Part shown: positions 19,804-31,600 of the stretch, in pieces
Position numbering within the stretch: position 1 is the stretch's first letter
How the letters are laid out: each line of letters opens with the position of its first letter
Assembly: GCF_014164785.1 (NCBI RefSeq)
Contig: NZ_JACJFN010000004.1
Span: 248,001-312,000 of the forward strand
DNA: 64,000 bases
Source: Aquipseudomonas guryensis
Lineage (GTDB): Bacteria > Pseudomonadota > Gammaproteobacteria > Pseudomonadales > Pseudomonadaceae
Direction: 5' to 3'
Notes under the pieces: model-generated
What the model was told of the DNA's origin: nothing
Databases searched by the model: none
What the model saw: the letters and a program-made list of their open reading frames with translations, nothing else
Made by a program: the position numbers and the translations under genes

Positions 19804-21954
19804 ATGTCAGACGAACCCCAAGGATCGGGCGCCCAGCCCGAGGTCGACTCGGGCCTTGCCTGCTTGGTCATGTTGGCCCGTTTCCATAACGTCGCCGCCT
19901 CGCCCGAACAACTCGCCCACGAATTCGCCGAGGATGGCCGCCCCTTTGGCCGTCCTGAACTCCTGCTTGCCGCCAAACAGCTGGGCCTAAAGGCCAAGAG
20001 CGTACGCAGCAAGCTTGAACGCCTCGCTCACGTCCCGCTGCCGGCAATCGCCACCGCCCACGATGGCCGCTTCTTTATCATCGCCCGCCTGGATGACGGC
20101 AAAGCGCTGATCCATGACCCGCAGGCGCAGCGCCCGGAAGTCCTGAGTTTCGAGGAACTGGAGCAGCGCTGGACCGGCGAGCTGCTGCTGATTCGCTCCG
20201 AGTCCTCCTTGGCCGGCGAGCTGAGCAAGTTCGACTTCACCTGGTTCATTCCGGCCATCGTCAAGTACCGCAAGCTGCTCGGCGAAGTGCTGCTGGTGTC
20301 CTTCGTGCTGCAGATCTTCGCCCTGCTCACGCCGCTGTTCTTCCAGGTGGTGATGGACAAGGTCTTAGTGCACCGCGGCCTGTCGACCCTGGACGTGATC
20401 GCCATCGGCCTGCTCGGCATCATGCTGTTCGAGACGGCCCTGAGCGGGCTGCGCAGCTATGTGTTTGCCCACACCGCCAGTCGCATCGACGTCGAGCTAG
20501 GCTCGCGGTTGTTCCGTCACCTGGTGACCCTGCCGCTGGCCTATTTTCAGGCCCGCCGGGTCGGCGATTCGGTGGCGCGGGTGCGTGAGCTGGAAAACAT
20601 CCGCAGCTTTCTTACCGGCAACGCTATCACCCTGATTCTCGACGTGCTGTTCTCGGTGGTGTTCATCGCCGTGATGTTCGTCTACAGCGGCTGGCTGACG
20701 CTGGTGGTGCTGCTCTCGCTGCCGCTGTATTTCCTGATCTCCTTCCTGATCACCCCGGTGCTGAGGGCGCGCCTCAACGAGAGCTTTTCCCGCGGCGCCG
20801 AGAATCAGGCCTTTCTGGTCGAGACGGTCAACGGCATCGACACCCTCAAGGCCATGGCGGTGGAGCCGCAGATCACCCGCAAATGGGACAACCAGCTGGC
20901 CGGCTATGTGGCCGCCAGCTTCAAGACCCAGACCCTGTCGACCATCGCCAACGAAGGCGTCGGCCTGGTCGGTAAGCTGGTCACGGTGGCCACCCTGTGG
21001 CTGGGCGCACAACTGGTCATTAATGGCGACCTCTCGGTCGGCCAGTTGATCGCCTTCAACATGCTCGCCGGGCGCGTGTCGCAACCGATCATGCGCCTGG
21101 CCCAGCTGTGGACCAGTTTCCAGCAGACCGGTGTATCGGTGCAGCGCCTCGGCGACATCCTCAACACCCGTACCGAGCTGTCCCAGGCCACCCGTAGCGC
21201 CCTGCCGCCGCTCAAGGGCCAGGTCGAGTTCGACCAGGTGCATTTCCGCTACCGCCCCGACGGCTCGGAAGTGCTGCGCGGCATCAGCCTGAGCATCAAG
21301 GCGGGCGAAGTGATCGGCGTGGTCGGTCGCTCCGGCTCCGGCAAGAGCACCCTCACGCGCCTGCTGCAGCGCCTGTACACCCCGGAGCGCGGTCGCGTCC
21401 TGGTCGACGGCATGGACCTGGCCCTGGCCGATGTCTCCTCCCTTCGCCGGCAGATCGGCGTGGTGCTGCAGGACAACATGCTGTTCGCCCGCAGCATCCG
21501 CGAGAACATCGCCCTGACCGATCCCGGCGCTCCGCTCGAGTCGGTGATGCAGGCGGCCAAGATGGCCGGCGCCCATGAGTTCATCCTCGAGCTGCCGGAA
21601 GGCTACGACACCGTGGTCGGCGAGCACGGCGCCTCGCTCTCCGGCGGCCAACGCCAGCGCATCGCCATCGCCCGCGCGCTGATCGGCAACCCGCGCATCC
21701 TGATCTTCGACGAGGCCACCAGCGCACTCGACTATGAGTCCGAACGGGTCATCCAGCAGAACATGCAGGCCATCTGCCAAGGCCGCACGGTGATCATCAT
21801 CGCCCACCGCCTGTCTGCAGTGCGCGATGCCAACCGCATCCTGGTCATGGACCGCGGGCAGATTGTCGAACAAGGCAGCCACAGCGAACTGCTGGCCCAT
21901 CAGGCCGGGCATTACTCGCGCCTGCATCGCCTGCAGCAAGGCGGTGCCGCATGA
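19804..21954 (+). CDS. Type I secretion ABC transporter (HlyB/LapB-like)
   Basis: A 716-residue inner-membrane permease-ATPase that powers export of RTX proteins. The N-terminal 130 residues are a peptidase-C39-like domain in which the catalytic Cys position reads Ser ([10 protein letters not shown]), so it is a substrate-docking rather than a cleaving domain. The membrane domain spans about residues 150-430. The ATPase has [19 protein letters not shown] and [15 protein letters not shown] at 19804 has AAGGA at spacing 6; the in-frame ATG at 19798 abuts the same site and is less likely. It overlaps the adaptor gene by 4 bp. Confidence 0.93.
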   Translation: MSDEPQGSGAQPEVDSGLACLVMLARFHNVAASPEQLAHEFAEDGRPFGRPELLLAAKQLGLKAKSVRSKLERLAHVPLPAIATAHDGRFFIIARLDDGKALIHDPQAQRPEVLSFEELEQRWTGELLLIRSESSLAGELSKFDFTWFIPAIVKYRKLLGEVLLVSFVLQIFALLTPLFFQVVMDKVLVHRGLSTLDVIAIGLLGIMLFETALSGLRSYVFAHTASRIDVELGSRLFRHLVTLPLAYFQARRVGDSVARVRELENIRSFLTGNAITLILDVLFSVVFIAVMFVYSGWLTLVVLLSLPLYFLISFLITPVLRARLNESFSRGAENQAFLVETVNGIDTLKAMAVEPQITRKWDNQLAGYVAASFKTQTLSTIANEGVGLVGKLVTVATLWLGAQLVINGDLSVGQLIAFNMLAGRVSQPIMRLAQLWTSFQQTGVSVQRLGDILNTRTELSQATRSALPPLKGQVEFDQVHFRYRPDGSEVLRGISLSIKAGEVIGVVGRSGSGKSTLTRLLQRLYTPERGRVLVDGMDLALADVSSLRRQIGVVLQDNMLFARSIRENIALTDPGAPLESVMQAAKMAGAHEFILELPEGYDTVVGEHGASLSGGQRQRIAIARALIGNPRILIFDEATSALDYESERVIQQNMQAICQGRTVIIIAHRLSAVRDANRILVMDRGQIVEQGSHSELLAHQAGHYSRLHRLQQGGAA

Positions 21955-23366
21955 GCGCCAAACGCGACCTGCTCAACCGCTATCGCCAAGCCTGGCGCCA
22001 CTCCTGGCGGCAGCGCCAGAACATGGGTGCGCCACCCCGGCTGAGCCATGAAGTGCAGTTCCTGCCCGCCGCCCTGGCCCTGCAGGAACAACCGGTGCAC
22101 CCGGCGCCACGCTACATCCAGTGGACCATCATGGGTTTTGCTGCCTTGGCTTTGCTCTGGGCCTGCGTCGGCGAGATCGACGTGGTGGCCACGGCCTCCG
22201 GCAAGATCGTGCCCAACGGCAAGACCAAGATCATCCAGCCCAGCGAAGTGGCCGTGGTCAAGGCCATCCACGTCTACGACGGCCAGCAGGTCAAGGCAGG
22301 CGAACTGCTGGTCGAGCTGGATGCGCAGATCACCGGCGCCGATGTCGAGCGCCTGAAGAACGACCTCCTCGCCGCCCAGGTCGACAGTGCCCGCGCCCGC
22401 GCCTTGCTCGACGCCATCCAGCACAACCGCGCCCCGGCCTCGCTGATCGAACAGATCCCTCATGCCTCGCCGCAGCAACAGCAGGCCGCACAAACCTGGC
22501 TGCAAGGTCAGTACCTGGAACTGCGCAGCACCCTCGAACAGAGCGATGCCGAGATCGCGCAACGGCTGGCGGAAATCCAGGCGGCGCAGGCCTGGGTCAG
22601 CACGCTGCAAGAGTCCCTGCCGATCACCCGGCAACTGGTCGCCGACTACAAGCGCCTGCTGGACAAGGCCATCGTCGGCAAGCACGCCTATTTGGAAAAG
22701 GAGCAACTGCGCCTCGATCAGGAACGCGAGCTGGCCATGCAGCAGGCCAAGGTGCTGGAGCTGAAAGCCGCCAAGCTGGAGGCCGAGAGCCGTCGGCAGA
22801 GCGTGCTGGCCCAGACCCGGCGGGCCATGCTCGATCTGCAACACGAGTCCGAGCAGCGCGCCGCCGCTCTGGCCCAGGAGCTGAAAAAAGCCGAGCAGCG
22901 CAACCGCCTGATGCAGCTCACCGCCCCGGTGGCCGGCACCGTGCAGCAACTGGCCATCCACACCAACGGCGGTGTGGTCACCGAGGCCCAGCCACTGATG
23001 GTCATCGTGCCGACGGACCAGCCGGTGGAAGTGGAGGCCATGCTGGAGAACAAGGACATCGGCTTCGTCCGCCCCGGCCAGGAAGTGGAGATCAAGGTCG
23101 AGACCTTCACCTTCACCAAGTACGGCGTGGTGCACGGCACCGTGGTCAGCATCTCCAACGACGCCATCGAGGACGAGAAGCTCGGCCTGGTGTACAGCGC
23201 CCGCATCCAGCTCAAGGAAAACAGCATCCAGGTCGGCGAGAACAGGATTGAACTGTCGCCAGGCATGGCGGTGCGCGCGGAAGTGAAAACGAATAAGCGC
23301 AAGGTGATCGACTACTTCCTGAGCCCGCTCAAGGAGTACCAGGATGAGAGTTTGAGCGAACGCTAG
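21951..23366 (+). CDS. Type I secretion membrane-fusion protein (HlyD family)
   Basis: A 471-residue periplasmic adaptor linking the ABC protein to an outer-membrane channel. A single membrane helix ([15 protein letters not shown], about residues 60-76) is followed by [20 protein letters not shown], the lipoyl-type segment [16 protein letters not shown], long coiled coils at about 125-310, and a beta-barrel end with the RTX-adaptor pattern YSARIQL and [15 protein letters not shown]. It overlaps the ABC gene by ATGA. No TolC-type gene is in the window, so the outer-membrane partner must be elsewhere. Confidence 0.93.
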   Translation: MSAKRDLLNRYRQAWRHSWRQRQNMGAPPRLSHEVQFLPAALALQEQPVHPAPRYIQWTIMGFAALALLWACVGEIDVVATASGKIVPNGKTKIIQPSEVAVVKAIHVYDGQQVKAGELLVELDAQITGADVERLKNDLLAAQVDSARARALLDAIQHNRAPASLIEQIPHASPQQQQAAQTWLQGQYLELRSTLEQSDAEIAQRLAEIQAAQAWVSTLQESLPITRQLVADYKRLLDKAIVGKHAYLEKEQLRLDQERELAMQQAKVLELKAAKLEAESRRQSVLAQTRRAMLDLQHESEQRAAALAQELKKAEQRNRLMQLTAPVAGTVQQLAIHTNGGVVTEAQPLMVIVPTDQPVEVEAMLENKDIGFVRPGQEVEIKVETFTFTKYGVVHGTVVSISNDAIEDEKLGLVYSARIQLKENSIQVGENRIELSPGMAVRAEVKTNKRKVIDYFLSPLKEYQDESLSER

Positions 23367-23395
23367 CGGTACAGATGCCAAGGAGAGCGCATCCG

Positions 23396-24628
23396 ATGAA
23401 AGTGCTGTTCATCCACCAGAACTTCCCCGGCCAGTTTCGCCATATAGCGGCGCACCTGGCCAAGCAGCCTGACTATCAGGTGCTAGCCATCGGGCGAGAT
23501 ACGGCGCCTGGCTTACCTGGTGTCAAGCTACTGCGCTACAAGCCGCATCGAGCGGCGAGTCAGCACACTCACCCTTATGCGCGTACCTTTGAAGATGCAG
23601 TACTGCATGGGCAACAGGTACTTCGCCTGTTGCTGGATCTAAAGGCCAAAGGCTACCGCCCGGACGTAATCGTCGCCCACCCCGGCTGGGGTGAAACGCT
23701 CTATGCCAAGGATGCATTCCCCAACGCCCGGCTAATCCATTTCTGCGAGTACTACTACCACGCCCACGGCGCGGATCTGGGTTTCGATCCGGAGTTCCCG
23801 CCGACCATGGACGACTACGCACGTGTACGCAGCCGCAACGCCCTGCACCTGCTCAACTTGGAAAACTGCGACCAAGGCATTACCCCGACCCACTGGCAGC
23901 ACAGCCTGCACCCCGAGGCTTACCGGGACAAGATCCAGGTCATCCACGAAGGCATCGACACCGACCTGCTTGGGCCCGATCCGAATGCCACGCTGACATT
24001 GCCCAATGGCCGGGTACTGAAGGCAGGCGAGCCGATCATCACCTACGTGGCGCGCAACATGGAGCCGTATAGGGGCTTTCACACCTTTATGCGCGCACTA
24101 CCGCAAGTGCTGAAAGAGCACCCGACTTGCCAGGTGGTGATTGTCGGTGGCGACGGGGTGAGCTATGGCAGCAAACCGAATGATGCGCCGAACTGGCGAA
24201 TCAAGATGCTGCGGGAAAACCCGGTAGATCTAGAGCGGGTGCACTTTCTCGGAAAAGTGCCTTACGACACGTACCGCAAGGTGCTGCAAGTGTCGGCGGT
24301 GCATGTCTATCTGACTTATCCCTTTGTGCTGTCGTGGTCGCTGTTAGAGGCGATGGCGAGCGGGTGTCTGGTACTTGGTTCGGATACTGCGCCGGTGCGG
24401 GAAGTAATAGCGCATGGCGAAAACGGGTTGTTGGTGGACTTCTTCGATAGGCAGATGCTGATAGCTCGAGTTTTAGAGGTGCTAAATAACTCCTATAAGG
24501 GTGTCGAGTTGCAGGAAAATGCGGTGCGCAGCGCTCAAGGCTACGGAAATGACTTGGGCGTGCGGAGCTATAAAAGAAGGCTCAACCGAATCTCGGAAAA
24601 TAACAGGGCGAATATGCTTGAAGTGTAG
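23396..24628 (+). CDS. Glycosyltransferase family 4 protein
   Basis: A 410-residue GT-B glycosyltransferase. The N-terminal domain begins MKVLFIHQNFPGQFRHIAAHL. The C-terminal donor domain has ITYVARNMEPYRGFHTFMRALP near residue 220, VVIVGGD near 250, and the EX7E region SWSLLEAMASGCLVLGSDTAPVREVI near 320. ATG at 23396 follows AAGGAG by about 10 bases. It lies between the T1SS genes and the RTX gene, so it may glycosylate the RTX protein or act on a surface glycan; the substrate is unknown. Codon use becomes AT-richer toward its end. Confidence 0.88.
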   Translation: MKVLFIHQNFPGQFRHIAAHLAKQPDYQVLAIGRDTAPGLPGVKLLRYKPHRAASQHTHPYARTFEDAVLHGQQVLRLLLDLKAKGYRPDVIVAHPGWGETLYAKDAFPNARLIHFCEYYYHAHGADLGFDPEFPPTMDDYARVRSRNALHLLNLENCDQGITPTHWQHSLHPEAYRDKIQVIHEGIDTDLLGPDPNATLTLPNGRVLKAGEPIITYVARNMEPYRGFHTFMRALPQVLKEHPTCQVVIVGGDGVSYGSKPNDAPNWRIKMLRENPVDLERVHFLGKVPYDTYRKVLQVSAVHVYLTYPFVLSWSLLEAMASGCLVLGSDTAPVREVIAHGENGLLVDFFDRQMLIARVLEVLNNSYKGVELQENAVRSAQGYGNDLGVRSYKRRLNRISENNRANMLEV

Positions 24629-24733
24629 ATTCCGAAAGCCATGGCTTTGTCTGATTTATTGGAAGTGGTCTTTATGCGGCACACGCTGTTTGTTGATTGT
24701 GTAATGTCGAACAGTTTTGAGAGGGTTATAAAA

Positions 24734-25573
24734 ATGTGGAGATTTCATCCGGCTCGCGTTTTTTTGCTGTTTTGTTGTTTTGTCTTGAGTTGCGCTGGCG
24801 GCGTTGCCAATGCTGCGATATGCGATGGAAACATCCCTTCAATCCAAGTCATAGATGAAATTAGAGGGGGGGTGGTAACATCTATTGAGGAAGTTTCTGA
24901 TCCGGGTTTTCGGCACTTTGTTAGCATTGTGTCATCAAGTGTTAACCGCTTGCTACAGGAGGGGGGTGGTTGTGCCGCAAAAGATGATGGTGGCTCCATT
25001 CTTATCTTTGTAAGAACTCCTCTCGTTCAAAATCGCCCAGCTGTGGCCTTGCCAAATATTTTTAATGGTCCAAATTTTAAGGGGTGTCGCTTATATAGTC
25101 CGTGGGTAAGCTTAGAGTTTTACAATTCGCCCCGGCCGAAGGTTCGTGGTGTTATTCGCTGGGATCAGCATCAACTTCTTATTGATCAAGCCGTGATGGC
25201 CGGAGTTATGCCGAAGGCTAATGAGAAAGCCAATGTAATAAGTGGTGATGATTTTAGAAGGTATGCAAAGTTATATGTTGACGCTGAATTCCATCGTAAG
25301 CCCAATGCTCTCCCACTTAGCTTACTGATGCCCCCGGAAATATTATGGTTATTTCGGAGTTCCTGGCAGTCCACGCGTGGCCCTTTTTCATCTAGCGCCA
25401 TGAGAGCTATGGATAATTTAGTGTCGCGCTCAACTGAAGGATATGCCGACCTTTTAATTGGTTTAGTTGAGCGCTGCTCTTCTTTTGGTCAAGGTGATGT
25501 GCGATATAAAAGTATTGTTGAGCTAAAAGGCATAGCTCCGCTAGATAAGTACAGGGTAGATGTATTGCGTTAA
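24734..25573 (+). CDS. Exported protein of unknown function in the RTX operon
   Basis: A 279-residue protein I do not recognise. The start at 24734 follows GAGAGGG and gives a signal peptide with a basic start (MWRFHPARVF), a hydrophobic core and a likely cleavage after VANA. The mature protein has six or seven Cys, which may form disulfides. The gene is clearly AT-richer than its 5' neighbours, like the RTX gene that follows 29 bp later, suggesting they were acquired together. Being exported just before the T1SS substrate, it could be an accessory or periplasmic factor. Confidence 0.7.
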   Translation: MWRFHPARVFLLFCCFVLSCAGGVANAAICDGNIPSIQVIDEIRGGVVTSIEEVSDPGFRHFVSIVSSSVNRLLQEGGGCAAKDDGGSILIFVRTPLVQNRPAVALPNIFNGPNFKGCRLYSPWVSLEFYNSPRPKVRGVIRWDQHQLLIDQAVMAGVMPKANEKANVISGDDFRRYAKLYVDAEFHRKPNALPLSLLMPPEILWLFRSSWQSTRGPFSSSAMRAMDNLVSRSTEGYADLLIGLVERCSSFGQGDVRYKSIVELKGIAPLDKYRVDVLR

Positions 25574-25602
25574 CAGTCATAATCAATATAGGAGGTGCAG
25601 GG

Positions 25603-28600
25603 ATGAGCTTTTCCAATGTCGAGAGTAAAGTAGTTATAAGCGGTTTCTCTCCGGATGAGAGTGCCGCAATATTGGCGGCAATACGTACTATTTATGAAGA
25701 CTCTCCTACGGCGAGAGGTATTGTTGATGACTGGCTTGGCAGGTATAGCGACAATATTGAGGTGATGTTTTCGGAGGGCGAGTTTAGAGCGGAGCCTGAC
25801 TTTGGTGAGCTTTATCTGGATTTGGAGCAGATCGCCAATGCGTGTTTTATTGACGACAATGGAACGGCTGTAAAAGATACTCTCGTTACCGCTATTGCGC
25901 ACGAGCTTGTGCATGCACTGACTGGGTGGCTTGATTTGCCTACTTCCACCGACTACAAAGGGGAGACAGTGCCAATTGCTAATATCATCTATACAGAGTT
26001 ATGCCTGGGGGCTCAGCAGAATTCATATATTTCCTATGATTATGACGGCAGTATTTTGTCGTTAGGTTTTGAATACACTGGGGGTGCGGCAATTGATCGC
26101 TCCGTGATTGTTGATCTTGATAATATTGATTGGGACTCGTCCCCGGCCGGAGACTCCATAGATCTCTTAATTGGTGACACTCGTCAAAATTCTCTCAGCG
26201 CTGGCGAGGGTAATGATTATATATATGGTAATGGTGGTAACGACACTCTAGATGGCGGTGTCGGCACAGATAAAATGTATGGCGGTGAAGATGATGATAC
26301 CTACATTGTCGACAACGAGTCGGATACCGTCCATGAGTTGGCTGGGCAGGGCAAAGACACGGTAGAAAGCAGTGTAACTTTCACCTTGGGCGAAGATGTG
26401 GAAAACCTCACCCTTTTCGGGAACGAGGCAATCGATGGTACGGGCAACTCTCTTGCTAACGAGATCACTGGTAATTCGGGCAACAATCGCCTGACGGGTG
26501 GTGACGATAGTGACACTTTAGCCGGTGCTGGTGGCGACGATATCCTGCATGGTGATGTTGGCAATGATTTTCTTGATGGCGGCGCTAATAATGATGAGCT
26601 TGATGGTGGCCAAGGGGTAGATACTCTTATTGGTAGTGAGGGGCAAGATACCCTCAGTGGTGGTGAAGGTAACGATCGCTACGAGTTCCATAGTGGTGAT
26701 GGTTCCGACAAAATTATCGATAGTGATGGGCAAGGCAGTATCTGGGTGGATGGCGTTCGACTCGGTGGCGGTAAGGAAGTACTTTCGGGAGCGGGGATTT
26801 GGAAAAGTGCGGACGAAAAATTCACGTACTATTCAGTAAGCGAGTCAGATGGCTCCGTGAGCTTGTTTATTAAGCACGGCAGCGATTTGATTTCTGTTAA
26901 AAATTACCAGCGTGGCGCACTGGGCCTTGTGTTTACAGCGGCCGATGCTGTCGTGTCTTCGATTGATACCACATTCACTAAAGTCGGTGATTTAAAGCCA
27001 ATTGACTTCGATCCTATTACATTGGGAATTCAGGCAGAATACGACGCTCTTCGTAATGTTCTTGTTCAGGAGGGGGTCGTTGAGGATGTTCCAGATGCGC
27101 TCTATGGGACAGGTGGAAACGATTTAATTAAAGGTCTAAATGAGCATGACCACCTATATGGCGAGGCGGGTGAGGACCATCTGCAAGGTGGTTCAGGCAT
27201 GGACACGCTATTTGGTGGTGCGGGTGCGGACTTGCTGGATGGCGGGATAGATGAAGATAGGTTAGATGGTGGTGAGGGGGCTGATACGTTAATTGGCGGC
27301 AACGGTAAAGGAGGATACTGGGGGCCCAATGGGGGGGAGGACGTGCTCATTGGTGGGGGCGGCGATGATCAGCTCTATGCAAATGCTGTCATCAGCATAG
27401 AAGAAATAAAATCACAGGAAGGCGGTACTGCTAGCCGAGGAGACTGGCTTAGCGGTGGTTTAGGGAATGATTTGTTGGTTGGGTATATTGGCAACGATGT
27501 ACTCTTCGGCGGGGATGGGCAAGACACATTGTGGGGTGGTGCGGGAGATGATGTCCTGGAGGGTGACAATAACTTTGTGCCCAATGCATTGCTCTGGGAT
27601 GTAAGGCAATACGGCAATATGTTCGATCGTATTTGGTCACCGATTACGATACTAGATTCGGATGCTCCTGGCGGGAATGATTTTATTTTTGGGGGCGCAG
27701 GCAATGACTGGATTGCTGGACACTTTGGTAACGACTGGATATTTGGGGAGAGTGGTCAAGATACACTCGGCGGCACTGATGGTGACGATTACCTATTTGG
27801 TGGAGGCGAGGATGATTACCTAACAGGTGATTATGGAAAATCAATATACGACTTTGGTTCAACAGTTGTTGTGCAAGGTAATGATTACCTAGACGGTGGA
27901 GCAGGTAATGATTGGTTGCAGGGTGAAGGTGGTAGAGACGAGTTATTAGGCGGTAATGGTAACGACATTTTACATGGCGATGCCACTTACCTAATCGGGA
28001 CTGAGCAATCTGATGACCGGCTTGATGGTGGGGCCGGTAATGACACCTTTTATGGTGGCGGTGGTAATGATTTTGTAGATGGTGGTGATGACCACGATCT
28101 GCTGTTCGGAGATTATGTCGAGGCGGATCTAGCGGGCCAATTTCACGGCAAAGATACACTGATAGGCGGTTTAGGCCGGGATACTATCTATGGTGCAGGT
28201 GGCAATGATGAGCTTCATGGTGGTGGTGATGCCGATGAATTGGGCGGTGATCTTCCGGTAGCCTACTTATCCGTCGCTTACCATGGTGCTGATCGTCTAT
28301 ATGGTGATGCAGGTAACGATACTCTTTGGGGCGGTGGTGGCAGTGACACTCTTGATGGTGGCGCCGATGATGATCAGCTGGTTGGTGATTCATCCGATCT
28401 ACTTGAGGTAGATCACGGCAACGATGTATTACTTGGTGGCGCCGGTCAGGACACACTTTGGGGCGGCGGAGGTAACGACACCCTTGAAGGTGGTATAGGT
28501 GATGACATGTTAACCGGAGATGCCGGTTCAGATGTCTATCGATTCAGTCGTGGATGGGGGCAAGATACGATTGAAAACTACAATAGCAGTGCTGGTGATA

Positions 28601-31600
28601 TAGATTTAATTGAGTTTACGGGCATCCTCTCAAGCCAAATTGAGATCGTTCGCTATGGCTATAGCTTATTGCTGACGCTCAAAGGTACAACAGACATCGT
28701 CACTGTCAGTGACTACTTCATGAACGAAGCGGCAAGTAACTATTCTCTCCAAATCCGTTTCGCGGACGGCGAAATGTGGACTGTCGATGACATAAAAGAG
28801 TTAGTGCTGCAAGGAACCGATAATAACGATTTTCTAACGGGCTACTCAAGCAATGATGTTCTTGCAGGTGGCCTCGGGAACGATGTGTTATCTGGGTTAG
28901 ATGGTAATGACAATATTAGTGGCGGCTCCGGAAACGACACTCTCAAAGGTCAGATTGGTGACGATCTGTTGGAGGGAGGCATAGGTAATGATCTGCTTTC
29001 CGGTGGTTCGGGTTCAGATACCTACCGCTTTAGTCGTGGCTGGGGTCAAGACACCCTAGATAATTATGACAGCAGTACAAATAAGCTCGATAAAATCGAG
29101 TTTTCGGCCGACATTTCTTCGAGTGATATCAGGATTGCTCGTGCCAGTAATGGTGCGGATCTACTTCTTACGCTTAATGGCGCGAGCGACATAATCACTA
29201 TTAAAAATTACTTCGTTTCCTATGCGGTGGAAGAAATTCGCTTCGCTAATGGCGCTGTTTGGACAGAAGAAGATGTTCGGGCTTCGTTATTTACGTCCAC
29301 GGATGGTGCAGACACCATCAATGGGACCGATCTAGACGACTTAATCAAAGGTGGCTTGGGTAACGACGTTATCTATGGTTTGGAGGACTATGACCGCTTG
29401 TTTGGTGGTGCGGGTAATGATCGCCTGGAGGGTGGGGATAGTAACGACTTTCTTTCTGGAGAGGCTGGCAACGACACATTAATCGGTGATGACGGTAATG
29501 ACACCCTTGATGGTGGAGATGGAAGCGACTTGCTAATGGGGTACGCCGGCTCTGATGTGTACCGTTTTAGTCGTGGCTGGGGGCAAGATCGTGTTTCTAA
29601 CTATGACACAAGTACTGGTAAGACTGACGCGATAGAGTTTGCAGCAGGCATTGCTGCGGGGGATATATTAGTCTCGAGCTGGGATAATGACTTAATTTTG
29701 TCGCTCAAGGACTCGACGGACAAAGTCACGGTCACCAATTACTTCCTTGATGATGGCACTGGTGTGTGGGCGCTGGAGGAAGTTCGCTTTGCCGATGGAA
29801 CAACATGGAACTTTGCTCAAGTTAAAGCGATGTCTTTGCTTGCCTCTGCGGGCAACGATGCTCTAACCGGCTACGTGTCAGCCGATGTGATCGATGGCGG
29901 TCACGGTGATGACTTCCTATGGGGACAGGCCGGTGATGATCAGCTCTTGGGTGGTGCAGGTAGCGATCAACTATATGGCGGCAGCGGCAACGATACCTTA
30001 GACGGTGGTGTTGGTGACGACAGATTGGATGGTGGTGAAGGAAATGACGTTTATCTATTTGGCCGAAATTCAGGCCAAGACATCATTTCGAGCTCGGACT
30101 ATGGCGTTGGAAAGCATGATGTCATTAAGCTCGACGATAGCATTTCACCAAGCGATATCCTGATCGCTCAACAGGGTAACAATTTAATACTCCTTGTTCG
30201 CGGAACCAATGATCGTCTGACCATTGAGAACTACTTTCTAGAAGGAGCAGGTGGTCGCATCGAAGCAATCAATTTCGATGATGGCACTGTTTGGGACTAC
30301 ACCATCGTTAGCGAGCTGCCACGTTTGTCGGCGATTTTTGGGGGGGCAGGAACTCAAAATTTGACAGGAGGTATTGCTGATGAAATGTTGGATGGTGGTT
30401 CAGGCGATGATCAGTTAAATGGTGGTGGTGGTAATGACGTTCTATCGGGTGGCGATGGGGTCGATGGACTTTATGGCGGCGATGGCGACGACACCCTGAG
30501 TGGCGGGGCTGGGTATGACTACCTAGATGGTGGCGCAGGAAACGACACCTACTTCTGGGGGCGCGGTCAGGGCAGCGACTCCATATCCAATCGAGATTTA
30601 ACTTTCGGCAAAAATGACATTATCAAATTGTCATCTGATATCGCGCCGAGCGACATCTTGGTTACCTGCCAAAACCATGTTCTTTACTTGACTATCCTTG
30701 ATAGCGGTGAGCAGCTAAGAGTCAATTATTATTTCTCGTTTGAGTCGGATGATGAAGGAAACTACACACGTACACCTAGCGTCGATGAGATTCACTTTGC
30801 CGATGGTACGATATGGAATTTCGAAGATGTGCGCTCTCGGGTTGTGGCAACCAGTGGCGACGATAACCTTCTAGGTTCTGAAGCCGATAATATTCTTACT
30901 GGTTTAGAAGGCAACGATGCCCTCAGCGGTCAGGGTGGTAATGACACCTTGGATGGTGGGGCGGGTGATGATTATTTGGAAGGTGGGACTGGGAACGATG
31001 TCTTTTTGTTCGGCCGTGGTTCGGGTAATGACTACATTAATGCCACTTCGCATGTTGATGGGGCGCATGGATGGGAAGATAGCGTCCGTTTTTCCCCAGA
31101 AATTAACACTGCGGATATTGAGGTTCGGCGCTCTTGGTATGACCTCATCTTAACCATCCGTGATACGGGTGAGCAGCTGCAGATCTCTGGGTATTTTCAG
31201 GTTGATGAAAATGGCTTCCACCCGGAAGCCGTGGGCGTCCAGTTTGCCGATGGAACTCAGTGGGACTTTGATACGGTTCTTTCCAAAGTAGGGGCTACTT
31301 CCGGCGACGACTTTTTGTCAGGCTCGGGCACTGATGAGCTAATCCAAGGGTTGGCTGGTGACGACTACCTTTTCGGCGAGGGTGGGAACGACACCTTAGA
31401 TGGCGGCGCTGGCAATGACAATCTGGATGGCGGGGCCGGTAACGACACCTATTTGTTCGGTCGCGGTGCTGGTAGCGACACCATTTCCAGTTTCGATGAG
31501 TCGGACAACAAATTTGACATTATCCGTTTGGCTGCGGATATCGCACTTTCTGATATTGAAGTCAGCCGAGAAGACCATGATTTGCTAATAACCATCCGTG

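Noticed and set aside
19804..21954. Bacteriocin transporter with active C39 peptidase
   Set aside because: The catalytic Cys position is Ser and the operon substrate is an RTX protein without a double-glycine leader.
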